NCBI GenBank assembly: GCA_049604415.1
Contig: JBMYTN010000015.1
Span: 25,380-89,379, forward strand
Direction: 5' to 3'
Source of the DNA: JBMYTN01 sp049604415
GTDB lineage: Bacteria; Pseudomonadota; Alphaproteobacteria; Rhodospirillales; Rhodospirillaceae
DNA: 64,000 nt
Translations under genes and position numbers: made by a program
Shown here: piece by piece, positions 16,602 through 25,361 of the stretch
Layout of the letters: every line of letters starts with the position of its first letter
Numbering within the stretch: position 1 is the first letter of the stretch
Notes under the pieces: model-generated
The model's database searches: none
The model's input: the letters and a program-made list of their open reading frames with translations, nothing else
Told to the model about the DNA's origin: nothing

Positions 16602-18152
16602 ATGTTGCTCGACCCCCACCGCACCCGCCTGGACGCCTTAACCGCCTGTCATCCAACGGGGTTGGCCACGCCTTTGGGAGCTCTGCAGAGCATCTTGCAG
16701 CCCAATCAGAGCCTCGGCCAGCGACGCCCGGACCGGCAGATCGAGGCCCGCCAGAGCAAAGGTCTCCCCAATCTTACCGCTGTCTTCGACCGGTTCGACA
16801 TCGCCGATGGCCAAACCCTGTCCTTCCACCATCATTACCGCAATGGGGACCGGGTAATGACCTTTGTCCTGCAGGAGGCACAACGGCGCGGGCTGAAAAA
16901 CCTGACCATCGCGCCCAGCTCCCTGTTCCCGGTCCACGCACCCCTGGTCCCGCTGCTGGAAGACGAAACCATCACCCATATCGTCACCGATTATATGCGC
17001 GGCCCGGTGGCCGATGCGGTGGCGGCTGGAAAACTCCTGGGCACCGCACTGTTGCAAAGCCATGGCGGACGAGCCAGAGCCTTGTCGACCGGTCAACTTA
17101 GCGTCGATGTGGCTTTTATCGCCGCCCCCCTGGCCAACCGCCAAGGCGACACGACCGGGCGCGGTGGTCAACTGCCCTGTGGACCGTTGGGTTACCCGGC
17201 GGTCGATGCCGCCCATGCCCGCCATGCGGTGGTGTTGACCGATCTTCTGATTGACGGGCCTCTGCCGAACATCGACATCCCCGGCCATCATGTGGACGCC
17301 ATTGTCCAAATGGAGAGCCCCGGATCCACCGATGGGATCCAGTCGGGCACAACCATCGCCGCCGAAAGCGCCACAGCGCGCCTGATCGGGGGTTTGGTCG
17401 CCGATTGCCTGGAAGCGGCGGGTGCCTTCACCCCGGACTTCAGTTTGCAAAGCGGGGCGGGGGGCTATTCCTTGGGCGCGGTGGTCGAGATCGGTAAACG
17501 CATGGCCGAGACCGGGGTCAAAGGCCAGTTTCTGTCTGGCGGCATCACCGGAGCCCATGTCGCTCTGGTGGAACAGGGTTTGTTCGCGGAAATCCATGAC
17601 GTGCAATGCTTTGACGGGGCGGCGGTCCGGTCTTCGATCCACAATCCGCTGCATCACATGATGACCGCAGAGACCTATGCCAGCCCCTTGCTGGACACAG
17701 CGCGGGTCAACGCCCTCTCGGCCATGTTGCTCGGCGCCGTTGAGGTCGACGCGGGGTTTAATGTGAATGTGGTGGTCGGGGCAGATGGGCGGATGCTGGG
17801 CGGTCCCGGCGGCCATCCCGATGCAGCGGCCGGGGCCGCTATCAGCATTGTCACCACCGAACTGACCGGTGGCGGCTATGCCAAGCTGGTGCCCGAGGTC
17901 CAAGCGGTGGTCACCCCGGGACACAGCGTTGATGTGATCGTGACGGATCAAGGCATTGCCGTGAACCCGGCGCGGCCTGACCTGGGGGCTGCCTTTCGGG
18001 AGGCCAGACTTCCGGTGCGCAGCTTTGCAGCGCTGCAACACCAAGCCGCAGCCCAAGCGGACCGGACGGCGTCTCAGCTCCCGCCGCTGGAGGGCAGGTC
18101 CTTCCATACGGCGATTGAAGCCCGCGCGGGCGGGGTGCTGGATATACTTTGA
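16602..18152 (+). CDS. citF: citrate lyase alpha subunit / citrate CoA-transferase-like
   Basis: The 516-residue product matches CitF, which exchanges the acetyl group for citrate on the CoA-like thiol, giving citryl-thioester and acetate. Family blocks visible include SFHHHYRNGD near residue 75, IVTDYMRGPV, SHGGRARAL, LQSGAGGYSLGAV, FLSGGITGAHV, MLGGPGGHPDAAAGA and ITDQGIAVNP-like near the end. The start at 16602 has GGAG upstream; the long 5' extension is not CitF-like. No citD (ACP), citE, citC, citX or citG lies nearby. Divergent to it are an SDR and a citryl-CoA lyase of a different superfamily from CitE, suggesting a two-enzyme free-CoA route. Confidence 0.85.
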   Translation: MLLDPHRTRLDALTACHPTGLATPLGALQSILQPNQSLGQRRPDRQIEARQSKGLPNLTAVFDRFDIADGQTLSFHHHYRNGDRVMTFVLQEAQRRGLKNLTIAPSSLFPVHAPLVPLLEDETITHIVTDYMRGPVADAVAAGKLLGTALLQSHGGRARALSTGQLSVDVAFIAAPLANRQGDTTGRGGQLPCGPLGYPAVDAAHARHAVVLTDLLIDGPLPNIDIPGHHVDAIVQMESPGSTDGIQSGTTIAAESATARLIGGLVADCLEAAGAFTPDFSLQSGAGGYSLGAVVEIGKRMAETGVKGQFLSGGITGAHVALVEQGLFAEIHDVQCFDGAAVRSSIHNPLHHMMTAETYASPLLDTARVNALSAMLLGAVEVDAGFNVNVVVGADGRMLGGPGGHPDAAAGAAISIVTTELTGGGYAKLVPEVQAVVTPGHSVDVIVTDQGIAVNPARPDLGAAFREARLPVRSFAALQHQAAAQADRTASQLPPLEGRSFHTAIEARAGGVLDIL

Positions 18153-18175
18153 AGGGCACTGGAACCCTATGGGTT

Positions 18176-18547
18176 TCAACCAGATTTGCCATCCAGGTCT
18201 GGATCCAGCAACGCCTTCAGCGCCGCCCACTCTTCCTCGGACAAGGCGTCTAAGCGCGCCGCCAACAGATTGACGGTTTCGGTGGCCAAGGGCGAGCGTC
18301 CCGCGAGATCCAAGGTCACCTTCGGGACCGACAGGCTGGCCAAATGTTTCAAGGTTTCGGCCTCATCCCAGATCAGACCAAACAGGCCACAGATCTGCAT
18401 CACCAGACCGGGGGCTGGACGTCCGCGCTTGCCATGTTCCAAAGCCGAGAGATAGGCCGCTGACAAGTTGAGTTCCGCCGCCATTTGACTCAAGGTCATG
18501 CCGCGATCCGCCCGCAGCTGCCGAATATGGGCTCCAAACGGCGTCAT
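18176..18547 (-). CDS. Xre-family HTH regulator
   Basis: This 123-residue protein begins with a helix-turn-helix, FGAHIRQLRADRGMTLSQMA then LSAAYLSALEHGKRGRP, followed by a helical tail of the type found in alphaproteobacterial regulators downstream of smr. Its ATG overlaps the smr stop by four bases, so it is probably coupled to smr. It converges with citF across 23 bp. The target is unknown. Confidence 0.85.
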   Translation of the reverse strand: MTPFGAHIRQLRADRGMTLSQMAAELNLSAAYLSALEHGKRGRPAPGLVMQICGLFGLIWDEAETLKHLASLSVPKVTLDLAGRSPLATETVNLLAARLDALSEEEWAALKALLDPDLDGKSG

Positions 18548-19269
18548 TGGTCCCGGATGCGCTTGAGCAGCACATAGAGCGCCCCATCGCCGCCATCCCG
18601 GGGTTGAGCCCGGTGAAAGCCCAATATATGCGGTCGCAAATCAGCCATGTTCAGCCAAAGTGGCACCTGTTGGCGGAGGACACCTTTGCCGCCCTCGGTC
18701 CGCAAGCCCTTGCCGGTGATCACCAGCAAACAGCGATGGCCATGGGTCCGCCCGCGATGGACCGCCGCCCGCAAAGCCGAATGGGCGCTGGCCTGGGTCA
18801 GCCCATGCAGATCCAGACGGGCGTCAATGCCATAGGTGCCGCGCTTAACCCGATCCGCATTGCGCCGATCCACGGCGGTCAGGTCGCCATCGGCCAGGGA
18901 CTGCACCGCCCGGCGCAAGCGGTAGCCTCCGGGCGCGCCCGGATCGGACCCGGCCAAGGCGCCAATCCCGGCAAAAGCCGCTGCCATGGATTTCGAAGTC
19001 TCTGTCGGCTTGGTCCCATCTTTGGCGGATCGGTCTTGTGCGGGCTGGGTTGAGTTTGATGAGCCGGACCCTTGGGTGCTCCCATTGGCGGATGGGTCCA
19101 CCGCGACTCCTGTCACCCCCGCCGCATCGGACGCGCCGGTCGCTCCGGTTGCACCCGCCACAAGCCGGTCATTGCTCGGGGTCTCCAAAGGCGTGACCGT
19201 CCGCGCCAGGCTGGCCCAAACCTTGCGGTCGTCTTCGCTTAAATTCCGGCGCCGGCGGCCTTTTTTCAC
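18544..19269 (-). CDS. Smr-domain protein
   Basis: The 241-residue protein has a C-terminal Smr domain (LDLHGLT at about residue 149, then LLVITGKG), a fold with DNA or RNA nicking activity in some members. The N-terminus, RRNLSEDDRKVWASLARTVTPL, is the usual start of alphaproteobacterial Smr proteins. Between them lies an atypical low-complexity Ala/Gly/Thr/Ser linker of about 90 residues. The GTG at 19269 is preferred, 14 bases after the lutC stop; the longer frame runs into lutC. It precedes the Xre regulator. Confidence 0.82.
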   Translation of the reverse strand: MKKGRRRRNLSEDDRKVWASLARTVTPLETPSNDRLVAGATGATGASDAAGVTGVAVDPSANGSTQGSGSSNSTQPAQDRSAKDGTKPTETSKSMAAAFAGIGALAGSDPGAPGGYRLRRAVQSLADGDLTAVDRRNADRVKRGTYGIDARLDLHGLTQASAHSALRAAVHRGRTHGHRCLLVITGKGLRTEGGKGVLRQQVPLWLNMADLRPHILGFHRAQPRDGGDGALYVLLKRIRDQ

Positions 19270-19282
19270 CTTATGCCGTGCC

Positions 19283-19957
19283 TCACGCCCCGTCGACCAA
19301 GACGATATGCAGCCGCAACGGCCCATGGGCCCCAAGCTGAATGGTCTGCTCAATGTCGCCGGTGCGCGAGGGACCGGTGACCAAAGTCACGGAGCGCGGG
19401 ATCGCCTCCCGGCCTTTTTCACTGCGCAAATGGGCCCAAGCCTGCTCCAGGCCGCCAAACACATCGGCGCTGCGCAGGACGATTATATGGGTGTCGGGCA
19501 GAAAATTGAGGCTGGACGGCAGGCCGGTGCCCGAGGTCAACATCACCGATCCGGACTCCGCCACGGCGCACAGGCCATTGACCACCGCGACCCGATCCTG
19601 TGGGGTCGGCAATCCGGGGCGCACGGTCAGCATGGGGTGATCATCTAGGCTGCCCATCAACGGGCCGCCCGAGACCACCAGCTCCATGGGCTGATTGTGG
19701 GTGCGCAGATAATCGGAAACCGCATCGCCCAATTGGGAGGCCTCGGCAATGCGCACCACACTAGCGGAGACCTTCTCCGCCATGGCCGTGAACAGCGCAA
19801 TGGCATCCTCGCCAGCGCTTTTGGCCCGGTCCGGGACCAAAATCGGCTTTGGCTCCGCCAGACGGTCGGCCAAAACCGCCGCATCGGCGTCTTCCAGCGG
19901 TCCGCGTTTTAAGGACCGCCGCACCCCCGACAATATGGCATCCCGCGAAGAAGGCAT
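19283..19957 (-). CDS. lutC: LutC-type LUD-domain lactate utilisation protein
   Basis: LutC is one of the three subunits of the LutABC L-lactate oxidation complex. The product (about 224 residues) has the LUD domain with the GLCAVAESGSVMLTSGTGLPSS-type core and the TGPSRTGDIEQTIQLGAHGP C-terminus that marks the family. The start is uncertain: ATG at 19957 gives MPSSRDAILSGVRR, the family start, while upstream Met codons would add up to 13 residues. It is third in the lut operon, separated from lutB by a membrane-protein gene. Confidence 0.88.
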   Translation of the reverse strand: MPSSRDAILSGVRRSLKRGPLEDADAAVLADRLAEPKPILVPDRAKSAGEDAIALFTAMAEKVSASVVRIAEASQLGDAVSDYLRTHNQPMELVVSGGPLMGSLDDHPMLTVRPGLPTPQDRVAVVNGLCAVAESGSVMLTSGTGLPSSLNFLPDTHIIVLRSADVFGGLEQAWAHLRSEKGREAIPRSVTLVTGPSRTGDIEQTIQLGAHGPLRLHIVLVDGA

Positions 19958-20047
19958 GGCCCCGTCTCCCATGGTTCGCTGTGCGATCACCGCCACCGCA
20001 ATCGGGCCCAGGACATCTCCGCCCCGAGCGTTAAAAATTAAATCGGC

Positions 20048-20563
20048 CTATTCCTTCGGTGCCCCATCGGCTCCGAAGCCGGGACCGACCCGCTCGACGA
20101 CGAAATGGCGCGCCAAGGAGCGCCAATCCGCCCCGGGGGCGGTGCAGCCGATCCGAGGATTTTCCTTTAAGGTCACCACCACGCCGCCAAACTGCCAGAT
20201 CACCTGCCAATTATGCGGATTGAGCAGCATCATCTTCACCGTTCGATTGTGCAGTCGACTGGCCACCCAAGGCCGCAGGGCGAAAATATAAAACAAGGTC
20301 CCGACCAACAAGGTCAGCAGACCGGCCAGGAAGGAGATGAACAGCAAGCCGACCCCGATCAGCAGCAACACCAGCAGCGGGGCCACATTGTCTGCGACAC
20401 TGAACACCGGCGAGCCGCCTCGGTTCAAATGATTGAAATGGGTAAAGATTTGAATGCGTCCCGACTGGTGGGCGGACCGCATACGCGCATGAAGATCCCG
20501 GTCCTTATCAGAAACCTTCGGGCGCGCTGCCCCTTGCGATTTTTGAGCCGCAGCTCCGGCCAT
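20048..20563 (-). CDS. two-helix membrane protein within the lut operon
   Basis: I do not recognise a named family for this 171-residue protein. It has a basic N-terminal region, two adjacent hydrophobic segments at about residues 60-95 (APLLVLLLIGVGLLFISFLAG and LLTLLVGTLFYIFAL) and a soluble C-terminal half. The ATG lies three bases after the lutB stop, so it is co-translated with lutB and precedes lutC. No permease is present nearby, but two helices are too few for a transporter alone. A role in lactate oxidation is inferred only from position. Confidence 0.72.
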   Translation of the reverse strand: MAGAAAQKSQGAARPKVSDKDRDLHARMRSAHQSGRIQIFTHFNHLNRGGSPVFSVADNVAPLLVLLLIGVGLLFISFLAGLLTLLVGTLFYIFALRPWVASRLHNRTVKMMLLNPHNWQVIWQFGGVVVTLKENPRIGCTAPGADWRSLARHFVVERVGPGFGADGAPKE

Positions 20564-20566
20564 GCC

Positions 20567-21988
20567 TTAAGCTCCCTTCTGCCGGGCGGCGATCTGATCC
20601 ATGAAGGTGCGGCCTTGCGGCACGGGAATGTCACGGACCATCGTCCACCCATTGGGCAATCCAACAGAACGGATATGGCCCTTTTTTGCGCCCATTAAAC
20701 GCAAAATCCGCGCGCCCCACCGGGTGGAGAGACGATAAAGTCCAGGACGGGAGGCAAAAAACGACCACAGCGCCAATCCCCAGCGGGCGGTTTTCGGCGT
20801 CAGGCCCTGCTCAAATTCCCGGTCGCGCCAGGCCCGGAGCATTTTTGGCAAGGGGATCCGCATCGGACAGACCGCCTCGCAGCGGCCACACAGGGACGAA
20901 GCATTGGGCAAAGGGGCCGCATTTTCGATGCCAATCAGGCTTGGGGTCAGTACCGCCCCCATGGGACCGGGATAAACCCAACCATAGGCATGGCCGCCGA
21001 CCGAACCATAAACCGGGCAATGATTCATGCAGGCCCCGCAGCGAATACAGCGCAACATGTCCTGGAATTCGCTGCCCAGCATATCGGTCCGGCCATTGTC
21101 GAGCAGGATCACATGATACGCCTCTGGACCATCAGGGTCCTCGGCTCGACGCGGCCCGGTGGAGAAGGTGGTATAGGCGCTCATATCCTGACCGGTGGCC
21201 GAGCGTGCCAACAGACGCAGGATCAGCGCCGCATCATCCAGAGAGGGAACTATTTTTTCCAAGCTGGCCAGAACCACATGCACCTTGGGCAGGATCTGGG
21301 TCAAATCGCCATTGCCCTCATTGGTGACAATCACCGTCGATCCGGTTTCCGCGATCAACATATTCGCCCCAGTAATGCCGACATCGGCAGCCAGGAAGGA
21401 GGTCCGCATCACCTCCCGGGCTTCATCCAACAACTCCCGGACCTCTTCCAGGGGCCGGTCGGGATCGAAATCCGTGTGGGTTTTGCGAAAGATCTCAGAG
21501 ACTTGATGCTGCCGGACATGGATTGCCGGGGCGATGATATGGCTCGGCGGCTCATGGCGCAGTTGGATGATATATTCGCCCAGATCGGTCTCAACCGGCG
21601 CTATCCCCTGGCCTTCCAAAAAGCTGTTCAGGCCGATCTCCTCAGAGATCATCGATTTGCCCTTGGTGACCGTCTTGGCCTCTGCGTCTCGACAGATCTT
21701 CAGGACCGTTTGCCGCGCCTCTTCCGCATCCTTGCACCAATGGACATGGCCGCCCTTGGCCAAAACCTGGGCTTCAAAGCGTTCTAGATACCAATCAAGG
21801 TTTTCCAGAACATGGTCCTTCAGGGCTTTGGCCTGATCGCGCAGATCATCAAATTCCGGCAAAGCCTCCCGAGCCGCTGCCCGGCGGGTTCGAAAGCCTT
21901 CTTTCATCTTGCCCAACGCGCCGACAAGATTTTCATCGGTCATCGCCCGCTGGGCATTGGCCCGGAAGTTAAGGCTGGTGGCCTGCAT
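20567..21988 (-). CDS. lutB: LutB-type iron-sulfur LUD protein
   Basis: The 473-residue product has an N-terminal LUD domain (SMISEEIGLNSFLE, GITGANMLIAETGSTVIVTNEGN-type core) and a C-terminal di-cluster ferredoxin domain. That domain has cysteine sets RCIRCGACMNHCPVYG near residue 315 and LCGRCEAVCP near 367. LutB works with LutA and LutC in electron transfer from L-lactate. It starts MQATSLNFRANAQRA, typical for the family. It is the second gene of the operon, 72 bp after lutA. Confidence 0.93.
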   Translation of the reverse strand: MQATSLNFRANAQRAMTDENLVGALGKMKEGFRTRRAAAREALPEFDDLRDQAKALKDHVLENLDWYLERFEAQVLAKGGHVHWCKDAEEARQTVLKICRDAEAKTVTKGKSMISEEIGLNSFLEGQGIAPVETDLGEYIIQLRHEPPSHIIAPAIHVRQHQVSEIFRKTHTDFDPDRPLEEVRELLDEAREVMRTSFLAADVGITGANMLIAETGSTVIVTNEGNGDLTQILPKVHVVLASLEKIVPSLDDAALILRLLARSATGQDMSAYTTFSTGPRRAEDPDGPEAYHVILLDNGRTDMLGSEFQDMLRCIRCGACMNHCPVYGSVGGHAYGWVYPGPMGAVLTPSLIGIENAAPLPNASSLCGRCEAVCPMRIPLPKMLRAWRDREFEQGLTPKTARWGLALWSFFASRPGLYRLSTRWGARILRLMGAKKGHIRSVGLPNGWTMVRDIPVPQGRTFMDQIAARQKGA

Positions 21989-22060
21989 GATCTGATGCTC
22001 CCGATGGTCGACGAAGGCTGGAAGATGGTGATCGCGAGGATCGCTTATGCGGCGGAACGG

Positions 22061-22819
22061 CTAAGCCTTTTCCGGCTCCCCCATGGCGGGTGTGTCGGCC
22101 ATGCCCGCCAGGATCTCCGCCACATGGCGGATCTTTAGCGGGGATCCCTTGCGTCTGGCCTGGCCGGAAATATTCAGCAAACAGCTGACATCGCCGCCCA
22201 ACAGCGTATCGGCCCCGGTGGCTTCCGCATCGGCCACTTTATCCGACACCATTTTGCCGGAGATCTCCGGGAATTTGACGCAGAAGGTGCCGCCAAACCC
22301 ACAGCATTCATTCGGGGCTGAAAGCTCTTTCAGGGTCAGCCCCTTCACCTTGGCCAATAAGGCCCGGGGTTGGGGCCGGACCCCCAATTCGCGCAGGCCC
22401 GAGCAGGTGTCATGATAGGTCACTGTTCCGTCGTAACGGGCCTCAACATCCTGCCAGCCCAGCTCATCGACCAGAAAGGAAGTCAACTCATGGGCTTTGG
22501 CCGCCAGGGCCGCCGCTTTGGGGCCCCAAACCGGGTCTTCGGCGAACAAAGCCGGATAATGCTCTTTGACCATGCCCATACAGCTGCCTGACGGGGCCAC
22601 CATATAATCGTAGTCAGCAAAAGCCTCGATCACCTGCCGGGCCTGAACCCTGGCCATGTCCTTGGCCCCGGAATTGAAGGCCGGTTGACCACAGCAGGTC
22701 TGTGCCGGGGGCACCTCAACGGTGCAGCCGGCTTTTTCCAACAGGTGAATGGCAGCAAATCCGACCGATGGCCGGAATAAATCGGCAACACAGGTGATAA
22801 AAAATCCGATTCTTGGCAT
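22061..22819 (-). CDS. lutA: LutA-type Fe-S oxidoreductase (CCG domains)
   Basis: This 252-residue protein carries two cysteine-rich CCG domains: CVADLFRPSVG then TCCGQPAFNSG, and HDTCSGLRELG then NECCGFGGTFCVKFPEIS. That arrangement is the LutA/GlpC/HdrB-type heterodisulfide-like cluster site. It is the first gene of the lut operon; a 244-bp gap upstream, after mltA on the same strand, should hold the promoter. No lldP permease or GntR-type lutR regulator is visible in the window. Confidence 0.93.
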   Translation of the reverse strand: MPRIGFFITCVADLFRPSVGFAAIHLLEKAGCTVEVPPAQTCCGQPAFNSGAKDMARVQARQVIEAFADYDYMVAPSGSCMGMVKEHYPALFAEDPVWGPKAAALAAKAHELTSFLVDELGWQDVEARYDGTVTYHDTCSGLRELGVRPQPRALLAKVKGLTLKELSAPNECCGFGGTFCVKFPEISGKMVSDKVADAEATGADTLLGGDVSCLLNISGQARRKGSPLKIRHVAEILAGMADTPAMGEPEKA

Positions 22820-23063
22820 GGCGCGCCTCGGAGCTTTGATTGTTTTTGGAAAATATCCCCCTGGCTGCCGGTCCCATCCCCGCCCCGATCACAGCTTGGT
22901 GCCTCTGTCTGAAAACATCAGACGGGCCTGACACCAGATCCGATCCCCCCTTGGCTTCGGAGTGGTGTCGCCGCGAACGATCGAGATGATTTTTGGCAAC
23001 CGCCGTCATCCTGTCCGCACGGCGTGTGGAAAGCAAGGGAAATGCCCGTTTTGCAGAGCAACA

Positions 23064-24302
23064 TCAACTGCTTGGGAACAAAAACCCTGCGTAGCGCGGC
23101 ACAAAAAGATAGTAGCGGCCGGGATTGTTAAACCCTCCAGCGAGGTCCAACGCCCGCTCCCCGGTGCCGAAGAACACATCCCCGCGCACGGCCCCTTTGA
23201 TCGCCGCGCCAACATCCTGGGCCACCATCAACTGGCGCAAGGGTGCTCTGCCGGGCCAGGACACATCAACCCAGAGCAAGCTGCCTAAGGGAATGGCCCG
23301 GGTATCCACCGCCAATGACCGGCCACTGGTCAGCGCCACCCCTTGGGCACCGATGGGACCGGGACCGGTGTTCTCCTGGAAGAAAATATAGCGCGGGTTT
23401 TCCCGCATCAGGCCCCAGGCCTGGTCCGGATTGGCTTTCAGCCAGCGGCGGATGGAGCGCATATCACCGCCCTCCCCTAAGCCGCGTTTGAGCATCAGCC
23501 CACCAATGCCAACGAATTTATGGCCATTATTGGCGGCATAGCCAATGCGGGTCCGGCTGCCATCGGGCAGAGTAACCACACCGGACCCCTGGATCTGGAG
23601 CACATGGAGATCCACTGCATCCTGGGCCCAGAACAACACCGGTGCCCGTCCGGCCAAGGCACCATCGTCAATCTCGGCCCGGGTGAAATAAGGCGCGGTC
23701 CGCCCCTGGCCCAGATCCCGCAACCCGGTGCTGCCTTTCATGACCAGATCTTCGGGCACACCATAGATCGGCACTTGGTGCAAGGCGTCCGGCTGACGGG
23801 CGGCAAACAACTCGGCCTCATAGTAGCCGGTGAACCGCCCATCCCGAGATCCATCCTCCAGCGCCTTGACCGCCACCGGGGTGAACAAGCCTTCCAAGGC
23901 AGAACGGACCAAAAAGGATGGTGGATTGGGTCCAGCCTCGCGGATCAACGCCGAGAGGGCATCACAAGTGACCTTATAATCCCCGACAGTCATGCCCAGC
24001 GGTGCCGGGCCAATGGGGGCATTATCGGCTTTGCCCGCCAGGCGGGCGCAGGAGGACAAAAAGGCGGGCAGGGCTTCAACCACCCGATCCTCGTCCCAAC
24101 CCGGCAGATCCTGCATGCGCACCGTGTCATACCGGGCGATGGGGGCGTTGGTGTTGGGTTGGGGTGGTTTTTGCGGTCCCGGGGCACAAGCAGTCAGGGC
24201 CAGGGCCAAGCCCGCAACAAGGCCAAACCGGGTCAGAGCCGAAAAGCGCGGGCGCTTGGACAGCACCCGGTCCGGTTCTTCCAAAATGGAGGGAGCCACC
24301 AC
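23064..24302 (-). CDS. mltA: MltA membrane-bound lytic murein transglycosylase
   Basis: MltA cleaves peptidoglycan glycan strands with formation of 1,6-anhydro ends. The 412-residue product has an N-terminal lipoprotein signal with lipobox LTAC (Cys about residue 39), then the MltA domain (GYYEAELFAAR), a GYAANNGHKFVGIGG stretch, and the 3D domain with the catalytic Asp in VAQDVGAAIKGAVRGDVFFG. The start is a GTG pair at 24302 with GGAG eight bases upstream. It follows timA closely, as in many Alphaproteobacteria. Confidence 0.93.
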   Translation of the reverse strand: MVAPSILEEPDRVLSKRPRFSALTRFGLVAGLALALTACAPGPQKPPQPNTNAPIARYDTVRMQDLPGWDEDRVVEALPAFLSSCARLAGKADNAPIGPAPLGMTVGDYKVTCDALSALIREAGPNPPSFLVRSALEGLFTPVAVKALEDGSRDGRFTGYYEAELFAARQPDALHQVPIYGVPEDLVMKGSTGLRDLGQGRTAPYFTRAEIDDGALAGRAPVLFWAQDAVDLHVLQIQGSGVVTLPDGSRTRIGYAANNGHKFVGIGGLMLKRGLGEGGDMRSIRRWLKANPDQAWGLMRENPRYIFFQENTGPGPIGAQGVALTSGRSLAVDTRAIPLGSLLWVDVSWPGRAPLRQLMVAQDVGAAIKGAVRGDVFFGTGERALDLAGGFNNPGRYYLFVPRYAGFLFPSS

Positions 24303-24317
24303 CCGCCAGACTCCGGT

Positions 24318-25043
24318 CTAGGAGTCGTCGGAAGCGCTGTCAGCGTCACCTTCGTCATCGTCCTGGGACTCTTCAGGCACTTTGGTCGCCATCAACTCCC
24401 AGTTCGGATTGTCATTGGTGGTGTCGCGGCCAAAGGTCCACAGATCAATGACCTCAACCGCGTCGTCGGGATCACCCTCCAGGATCTCCCCATCACTGTC
24501 GCGCAGCACATTGGTTTGCTGGGTCACATAGCGCACGGTGACATAGGCCATGGAGCCACGCATTTCCGCTTCTTCCAGGTCAATGCTGCTCATGGAGCGG
24601 ATATCGGTCTCTAGGGTTTCACCGGCCTCTTTGCGCTCATTGATCGCCAGCTCAAAATTCTCATAGACCGCATCGGCCAGAAGCGGACGCAAGGTCTCGG
24701 CATCGCCGCGCGCATAGGCATCAATGATCATGGAAAAGGCGGCCTTGGCCCCCTGCAGGAAGCCATTGGGTTCAAAGGACGGATCGGCCAGCCGGATATG
24801 GGTCAGACCCGAGGCCAAGCTGGGCGGGCCATCGGCCTCATCCTCAGGACCGTCGCGGCGCAATCCCGGCAGATCGACCACATTATCATTGGACTCATGG
24901 ACCGGTTCCTGGCGCTGATATTGCGCTGGGCGGTTGGCTTCGTCTTCCGTCCGACGCCCAAGCACGCTGCGCAAGCGCAGAACCAGGAAGCCCGCGACCA
25001 TGGCATAAATAATAATGTCAAAATACTCGTAGCCTTGGTCCAT
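24318..25043 (-). CDS. Tim44-like domain protein (TimA)
   Basis: This 241-residue protein has an N-terminal transmembrane helix (FDIIIYAMVAGFLVLRLRSVLG) and a C-terminal Tim44-like domain with the usual GAKAAFSMIIDAYARGDAETLRPLL start. In mitochondria Tim44 tethers the import motor; the bacterial homologue is an inner-membrane protein of uncertain role. It is the first gene of the leftward timA-mltA block and faces fxsA-secB. The C-terminus is acidic (DDDEGDADSASDDS). Confidence 0.88.
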   Translation of the reverse strand: MDQGYEYFDIIIYAMVAGFLVLRLRSVLGRRTEDEANRPAQYQRQEPVHESNDNVVDLPGLRRDGPEDEADGPPSLASGLTHIRLADPSFEPNGFLQGAKAAFSMIIDAYARGDAETLRPLLADAVYENFELAINERKEAGETLETDIRSMSSIDLEEAEMRGSMAYVTVRYVTQQTNVLRDSDGEILEGDPDDAVEVIDLWTFGRDTTNDNPNWELMATKVPEESQDDDEGDADSASDDS

Positions 25044-25361
25044 GGATTTGCCTGCCCGATCTCAATCGTCTCGTCCCATCAGCCCTCCACCATAGAGGTC
25101 TGCCGGGGTTGGTCCTTCATCCTCTGACGGTCCGTTGCCCGTTCTCATACACGCAATCGGACGCATCCCGAGCAATCTCGTCCCATTGATATGGTCGGTG
25201 ATTGCCTGTCCTGCCATGGCGGTCGGCAAAGAAAACCGGAATCTCTGGCCTCAAAGCGAAAAAACCGCCTCCCCATAGAACCATCCGTCCCATATGGAAA
25301 GACACGCAGCGATCCCGTCATGGCGGGAAGAACATAGGACGTGGGCTTAAGGACAGCAAGT
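25044..25361. other. divergent intergenic region timA/fxsA
   Basis: These 318 bases separate two divergent genes and should carry both promoters. I see no conserved palindrome, terminator or convincing -35/-10 pair. An AAGGA ribosome site precedes fxsA. Confidence 0.5.

Noticed and set aside
16638..18230. A 530-codon minus-strand reading frame opposite citF
   Set aside because: citF has clear family motifs over the same bases; the antisense translation looks like frame noise.
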